Origin: Cohnella kolymensis
GTDB lineage: Bacteria; Bacillota; Bacilli; Paenibacillales; Paenibacillaceae
Assembly: GCF_000829465.1 (NCBI RefSeq)
Contig: NZ_JXAL01000001.1
Span: 1-64,000 of the forward strand
Direction: 5' to 3'
Length of the DNA stretch: 64,000 nt
Positions 59,145 through 64,000 of the stretch are shown piece by piece. The stretch's first letter is position 1. Every line of letters begins with the position of its first letter. A program made the translations under genes and the position numbers. The notes below the pieces were generated by a model. That model was not told the origin of the DNA. It did no database searches and saw only the letters and a list, made by a program, of their open reading frames with translations.

Positions 59145-60999
59145 TTAACTCATAACTCTTTTTAGATATTGTTGCACTGCCGGATCCCTGCAAAAAACGT
59201 AACACCCCTTCATTCCTCGTGACATCAATATTCTGTATACGTTCTTTACTAATTCCGCTAGTTTCTCTGGCTCTTTTTTTAAGCCCTTTTTACCCACTTT
59301 ATCTCTGTAAGCATTGTAATCTGCTTTAAGTTTCATCGTGGCCGACTCATATATCAAATCATCACCGATAATGACACCTGCATAGTCGAACTCGAGCCCT
59401 TGTGAAGTATGCACACAACCAATTTGATTCAGACCGCCTTCGTGAACCGCCCAATCGGTTGAAATGGAGCGACCGTTCCATGGCATTTCAAAACCGTGCT
59501 CTTGTATCGTTACATCGGCAACTTCGCCATTTCGGTTACCCTTATTTTCCGCTGTCCACTCCCACGCATAGCCGGCAAGCATCCGCGCATTGTAGCCTTC
59601 TCTGACTTTACCCTTGATCGTCTCATGTACTTCGTTAGGGGTATCACAGATTTTAAATTCGAACGACTCTTTGTCCCAGCCGTCATAATTTCCTGTTTCC
59701 CTAAGTTGTAAAACGTTATCTACCCATTGAATAAAACCCGTCGCACCGGAACAGCGGAATTGAGCATTTAATTGCAACTCGTGTACTTCAGCTCCATATT
59801 CCGCAGCATATTTTTTGATTTCTTCAACTGAGCCAACATCCTCTGGTCTAATCCGCTGGCTGTCATCAATAAAGAAAACACTGACTTTGGAAGCCTTGAT
59901 GATATCCTTGACCTGATTTTCACCCCAATATTGAAACGCGCCTTGTTGCTTTAACCTGTGTGCTTCATCGACGATCAGCACATCAAATAAATCTATAGGA
60001 TCGCTGTAGAAAGAACCTGAGCCCGAAAATAAATTCTTGATCCTTGTGCGATCTTTAGGATTCTGACTAACCAACTTGTTTACCATAACATTTCGGAATG
60101 AAGCGTTGGGCGCAACGAATTTGACGTTCAACTTACTTCGAAGCAACCCACCTAGCACATTCACAGATATAACGGATTTACCAGTACCAGGCCCTCCCTG
60201 TATGATGATGCTGCGCTTCTCTCCCTGTTTTCGGGCTAGGTTCATTATTGTTTCATAAGCCACTTTCTGTTCGTCAAGCATGACAAAACTCGAGTTACCT
60301 TTAAACAGGCTGTCCACATGATCGATAAGCTTCTTAGAAGGGCGGATTTTTCCGTTTTCAATCTGGTACATCAAATGCATGCCGGAACCTTTGCCGACAT
60401 GCCTTCTCAAAAATTCTTGGAGTTTCATTGAATCGTCTGAAAAGAATAACGGCGCTTCATCGATATACTTGCTATATTGTTGGCCCTTTAGAGGTTCAGG
60501 CACGCTACCTTTGTAATTATGGAGATATGCACACGAATAACCTGTGATATCATTGCTGTAGATCGCTTCATTCATATCCTCCATAAATTGCCTATATGAC
60601 CATGACTGATATGACGGATGGGCTACTTCTCGTACCTTTCCCCCAACGAAAGAGCGAACCACATCTTCCTTTTCAGTAGCTTCAGCTGAATCCCACTGTT
60701 TCAGTTCCACAACAACGTAATTATCCGACCCCTTTTCATTTTTGCCGGTAATTATGAAGTCAACCCTTTTACTCGTAGATGGAATATTGAATTCTATCAT
60801 GATTCCGCAGTCATCCGCTATTCCAGATAATCTTACTACCCTCTCCATGAATTGCATGGAGTTATTCCAAGATCGAATCTCCGCAATGTTGGGTTTCTTA
60901 TTCATTTTTTTTTATAAAAGACTGTTCGATCTCAGATGCAATTTTATTGTTGTCTACCGTAGTTTTGAAGTCGATCGCCGTGCTGGAATAGATAATCAT
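59145..60999 (-). CDS. DUF2075/Schlafen-like nuclease-helicase, frameshifted at a T9 run
   Basis: About 617-aa predicted nuclease-helicase. N-terminal PD-(D/E)xK-like part: KRVDFIITG and VVVELKQW (D...ExK). The helicase part has Walker A IQGGPGTGKSVISV, Walker B FDVLIVDEAHRL, motif QFRCSG and the C-terminal CVHTSQGLEFDYAGVIIG. The main frame starts at ATG 60905, but the family begins with MIIYxAT-type sequence. Here ATG 60999 with GAGGAG encodes MIIYSSTAIDFK and 34 codons, ending in the nine-T run at 60905-60913. One base fewer joins it to NKKPNIAEIRSWNNSMQF. It may function in phage defence or DNA repair. Confidence 0.82.
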
Positions 61000-61117
61000 G
61001 ATATTAGCTCCTCTGTAACAACAATCCCATTGTTAGGTATATCTTAAAAATAATACTCTTTCAACAAGTCTGTCTACCATATGCGTCTACATTCTAGTCA
61101 TCTTATGATCATTTCTA

Positions 61118-61495
61118 TTAATGACCAGAACGAGCATCAGCAATAAGCCCGTAAATATAGACTGTATTCACCGACTTAGCGAGCACTTCCTGACTGACAG
61201 CTGCTCCCTTCAATCGCAAATCATAATAGTGATAAATGCGCTCAAATTCATCGTATGTAATTCTTCTAGGCATTTTCAGTGAGGAACTCGGTGCGTTATC
61301 TTTTGCTTGGCTGATAAACAGGGCATTCCCTTTAGAACTGACCCTAAACCACAGAGGCGTCTTTCGCACCCGAGGCGCGGTAGGAATTTCAAACTCTGAG
61401 GCTCTTGCCCGCTCAATAATCCTTTCCCATAGTACCGCAGAACTCATACTCGTTCCCCCGATAATCTTTCTGTTACTGCCTTCAAAATTCGACAT
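61118..61495 (-). CDS. Small conserved-looking hypothetical protein (125 aa)
   Basis: I do not recognise a family. The protein is soluble and mixed alpha/beta, with SSAVLWERIIERARASEFE, an FRVSSKGNALFI beta segment and TYDEFERIYHYYDLR. ATG 61495 follows GAGGGGAT; an in-frame GTG at 61510 has no spaced site. That ribosome binding site is part of the hairpin at 61501-61538. It lies about 120 bases before the nuclease-helicase and may be its accessory partner. Confidence 0.6.
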   Translation of the reverse strand: MSNFEGSNRKIIGGTSMSSAVLWERIIERARASEFEIPTAPRVRKTPLWFRVSSKGNALFISQAKDNAPSSSLKMPRRITYDEFERIYHYYDLRLKGAAVSQEVLAKSVNTVYIYGLIADARSGH

Positions 61496-61500
61496 AAAAC

Positions 61501-61538
61501 ATCCCCTCACCTTCCCATATGCAAAAGGTTGAGGGGAT
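61501..61538 (-). terminator. Hairpin after the VWA gene that also masks a ribosome binding site
   Basis: On the minus strand ATCCCCTCA (61538-61530) pairs with TGAGGGGAT (61509-61501), extended by AACC/GAAGG-type pairing. GTTTT follows. It could be a weak terminator, or it could hide the GAGGGGAT site of the downstream gene. Confidence 0.55.
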
Positions 61539-61546
61539 TTATCTGT

Positions 61547-62792
61547 TTACTTCCGCTTCATCCGGCGGTACTTCTCCTGGTGAAGCTCCTTGCGTTTCTT
61601 GCTGGAATATTCGAAGTTCTCCAGCTGCTTATATAGCTTCGCCGATTCTTCGGCCATGATGGGGCTGTTCATTGCAACGGACATCTGCAGCATTTCATCT
61701 GCTTGCAGCTTCAACATGGTCTGTCCTTGCTCCATGTCGCCGTCATCAAAAGCTGCCATCGCCGATTCGATGACCTTGGCCGACTTCGTGAGCTGTACTT
61801 GCTGCTCAACCTCGGGATTTCCCATCTGGTTCAGGAGATTGATGTCCGAAGTGAACTCCGCGGCAACGTCGACCTGATAGGAGCAAGCCTGAGCACCTTC
61901 TGTAACGTCGATATATTCCCATGCGAGCTGCAGTACGTTATGTTCTCCCTGGGTATGGGGATGAAATGCAAGCTCCACCAATATGGACTTCACTTCATTC
62001 TGATACAGATCACCGGCGTGGATGACCGGCTTACCCTGCTGCTCCTCCACTTGATAACCGTAAATGCCTACGACATGTGTTACCTCCGAGGGAGTGATCG
62101 TGAGCTTCACATTTTGGGCCACCACGGACAGCAATCCCTGCAGTTCCTGATTGAAGATTGACGGAATATCGTCGGCCTTATCGATATAGTAGAAGTTGCC
62201 GCCTCCGTGCTCAGCGATGCCTTCCATGAGTTCCTCGTCGAATCCGTCGCCTACGCCCATGGTTGTGATGCCGACACCGGAAGAGCGATATTCCTTAGCG
62301 ATTGCGAACAGCTTCTCGCGGTCAGTGATGCCTTGATTCGCATGGCCGTCAGACAGCAGGATGACGCGGTTGATCATACCGTCCTCCTTACCCTTCCGAA
62401 CATGCTGAGCGCCTTCGACCATCCCGCCGCTCAAATTGGTAGTGCCGCCCGTCTCAATTGATTCTATTCGCTGTTTGATCAAATCTTTATGGGTTACCTT
62501 GGAGGGAGCAAGAACCGTCTTTACTTGACTATCAAACGTGACAAGGCTCAGCACGTCCGCAACATCCATCTGATCGGCGACAAACTGGCAAGCCTTCTTA
62601 CTGTATGCCAGCGGTTCACCGGTCATGGAGCCGCTTCGGTCCAATACAAGTGACAGATTGATCGGCGCGCGATCCTTGTCCTTTTCTTCTCCGTTGCCTC
62701 TGGCCTCAATGAGTAGATAAACTTTTTTCCGCGCCGCCTGTCGAAAGATAAGGCCGGCTCCAAGCCTGCGTGAAGGCGATTGTCTGTTTCAT
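61547..62792 (-). CDS. VWA domain protein, frameshifted at an A6 run
   Basis: About 414-aa soluble protein. The MIDAS motif is LVLDRSGSMTGEP (DxSxS), with T in the following TTNLSGG and D in ILLSDGHANQG. A beta-sandwich region (about 215-320) and a helical C-terminus (MKLQADEMLQMS-type, ending in KRK-rich residues) complete it. There is no signal peptide. The start ATG 62792 (MKQTIAFTQAWSRPYLS) is separated from the main frame by the run at 62723-62728 (TTTTTT on the plus strand). One base fewer gives GAEKVYLLIEARG. Its role is unknown, possibly a metal-dependent adaptor. Confidence 0.8.
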
Positions 62793-62893
62793 CGAACAAA
62801 ACCCCCTGTCGTTGATAAGCCCATTGTACGAAAACCTAACGGCAGCAGGATGTCACCGAATATATGTTCGAAAATACAAAACTCCGCCTCTCC

Positions 62894-63823
62894 TTAAAGA
62901 AGCGAAGTCGCCTTACGATACAGTCCTTCCGCAAACTGTTCGATCAAACCGCCCATAGCGAGCTTTTCGCGCCACCGAACAGGAACACTCTCCAAACCAT
63001 AGACCGCGCCGGCAATCTGCCCGTATACGGCACCTGTCGTGTCCGCATCGTCTCCCAGGTTGACCGCGGTCAATGCCCCATTTTCAAAATCATTCGTCTT
63101 ATAAAATGCCCACAGTGCCGCTTCGAGAGATTCCACTACGTATCCCGAGCCTTTGATGATCGGAGGTTCTTTGTGCTTATAAGAGCCGGCCAATATGGCA
63201 GAGATTTTGGGCGCCAATGAGCCCGTGTCGAACCAATCATCAAATGCCGAGGGATCCAGCATACGTTCCTTTGGCCAGCCGTAGAGCCCCGCCAAAATAT
63301 AACCGGCCATTAACCTGCAGGCGTCCACACATTCCTCGGAGGCATGAGTCGTTTTGGAACTGAGCGCAGCAAAAGCAATCGCCTGTTGCGGATCCGCAGC
63401 ATAGAACATCGGTACCGGACTCAGTCTCATGATCGACCCGTTACCGGCAGAATGAGGATTCGTAGATCCGCTGTAAGGCTCGCCCGTCTTCCCGAAACGG
63501 ATGAGCGCAACCTTGGTTGCTCCCCCGATATCGAAGCAGTGACCCGTACTGCTCAGATAGCCCTCGCGAAACCACCGTGTGTACAGTGTCATCTGATGGA
63601 CAGGGTCAAATCCGTCCGATTCAATCAAACTTTCAGCCAAGCACAATGCCAAGGAAGTGTCATCCGTCCACTCTCCCGCTTGCAGCCCGAACACCCCGCC
63701 GCCCACCATTTCCGTCACCGGTTTAAAATTCCCAGGTGTGCTGAACTCCACTGTCGTACCCAAAGCATCGCCGACTGCTAACCCGACCAGACTTCCTTTG
63801 TACCGATCAAGCTGAAGCATCAT
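62894..63823 (-). CDS. ADP-ribosylglycohydrolase family protein
   Basis: 309-aa ADP-ribosyl hydrolase of the DraG/ARH fold. GSLVGLAVGDALGTTVEF, GEWTDDTSLALCLAES (TDD metal site), SAGNGSIMRLSPVPMF and the C-terminal NLGDDADTTGAVYGQIAGA (DxDTxxA) are all present, so the dinuclear metal site looks intact. It may remove ADP-ribose from proteins or nucleic acids, or act on small metabolites. It starts 30 bases after the WYL regulator and precedes the VWA gene by about 100 bases. Confidence 0.9.
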   Translation of the reverse strand: MMLQLDRYKGSLVGLAVGDALGTTVEFSTPGNFKPVTEMVGGGVFGLQAGEWTDDTSLALCLAESLIESDGFDPVHQMTLYTRWFREGYLSSTGHCFDIGGATKVALIRFGKTGEPYSGSTNPHSAGNGSIMRLSPVPMFYAADPQQAIAFAALSSKTTHASEECVDACRLMAGYILAGLYGWPKERMLDPSAFDDWFDTGSLAPKISAILAGSYKHKEPPIIKGSGYVVESLEAALWAFYKTNDFENGALTAVNLGDDADTTGAVYGQIAGAVYGLESVPVRWREKLAMGGLIEQFAEGLYRKATSLL

Positions 63824-63853
63824 TTCAGGAGCCTCCTTCAGTAAGCAATCGTA

Positions 63854-64000
63854 CTATTGATACATCCCGATCCATTCAGAGAGCTGCAGCTTCAACGACT
63901 CCCGCACCGACTTCGGCTCTAATATCTCTGCAGATGGACCGTATTGGAGAATCCACTTCAGAAACTCTTTTTCGTTGTTGACGGTGACTTCGAAAATCAT
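63854..64000 (-). CDS. C-terminus of a WYL-domain transcriptional regulator (partial)
   Basis: The last 48 residues (MIFEVTVNNEKEFLKWIL, GPSAEILEPKSVRESL and the C-terminal LQLSEWIGMY) match the end of YafY/DeoR-type regulators with a WYL domain, the ligand-sensing module common in defence and DNA-damage regulators. The 5' part lies beyond the window edge. It probably heads the operon with the ADP-ribosylglycohydrolase. Confidence 0.75.
   Translation of the reverse strand: MIFEVTVNNEKEFLKWILQYGPSAEILEPKSVRESLKLQLSEWIGMYQ

Overview
The window looks like a chromosomal segment of an endospore-forming Gram-positive of the Paenibacillaceae, most likely Paenibacillus or a close relative. The evidence is the Bacillus-type gene order (comEA/comEB/comEC-holA-rpsT-gpr-spoIIP-yqxA-lepA-hemW-hrcA-grpE-dnaK-dnaJ, and yqeG-yqeH-aroE-yhbY-nadD-yqeK-rsfS-yqeM), sporulation genes (gpr, spoIIP, spoVAC/AD/AE, sigK), a copper-amine-oxidase-type stalk-domain protein, a YesM/AraC-type two-component pair beside a sugar ABC transporter, moderately high G+C and strong AGGAGG-type ribosome binding sites. 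Most genes are on the minus strand.

Layout. 0.2-6 kb: two small genes, then the heat-shock operon hrcA-grpE-dnaK-dnaJ with a perfect CIRCE operator. 6-17.7 kb: acetyltransferase, DinB-like protein, hemW, lepA, a MutS2-like ATPase without an Smr domain, yqxA, spoIIP, gpr, rpsT and a stalk-domain protein. 17.7-26.7 kb: holA, an ECF sigma/anti-sigma pair, comEC, comEB, metY, comEA and comER. 26.7-28.2 kb: a repeat-rich island around a nuclease-like gene. 28.2-37.1 kb: leuS with its T-box, then yqeM, cvfB, rsfS, yqeK, nadD, yhbY, aroE, yqeH, yqeG. 37.2-44.6 kb: a moxR/DUF58/transglutaminase operon, the spoVA operon and an uninterrupted sigK. 44.7-57 kb: accessory genes (HEPN protein, propeller lipoprotein, pobA, a feruloyl-esterase-like hydrolase, sugar ABC transporter, two-component system). 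57.2-64 kb: an accessory, defence- or stress-like region with an HD hydrolase, an unknown protein, a nuclease-helicase of the DUF2075 type, a small unknown protein, a VWA protein, an ADP-ribosylglycohydrolase and the C-terminus of a WYL regulator.

Two observations matter beyond routine annotation. First, at least ten positions look like single-base indels that break otherwise canonical genes (hemW, comER, the 27.2 kb gene, leuS, the transglutaminase gene twice, an ABC permease, a sensor kinase, the DUF2075 helicase and the VWA gene). About half lie clearly in homopolymers and one is in a normally essential gene, so sequence error is the first explanation. Second, several intergenic regions carry short-period (51-53 bp) tandem arrays, two of them built on a gtaag...cttac hairpin, and a 113-bp palindromic element lies between dnaJ and dnaK. 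The most promising candidate for a poorly described system is the 59.1-64 kb cluster (WYL regulator, ADP-ribosylglycohydrolase, VWA protein, small unknown protein, nuclease-helicase). Its function is inferred only from domain content and adjacency.
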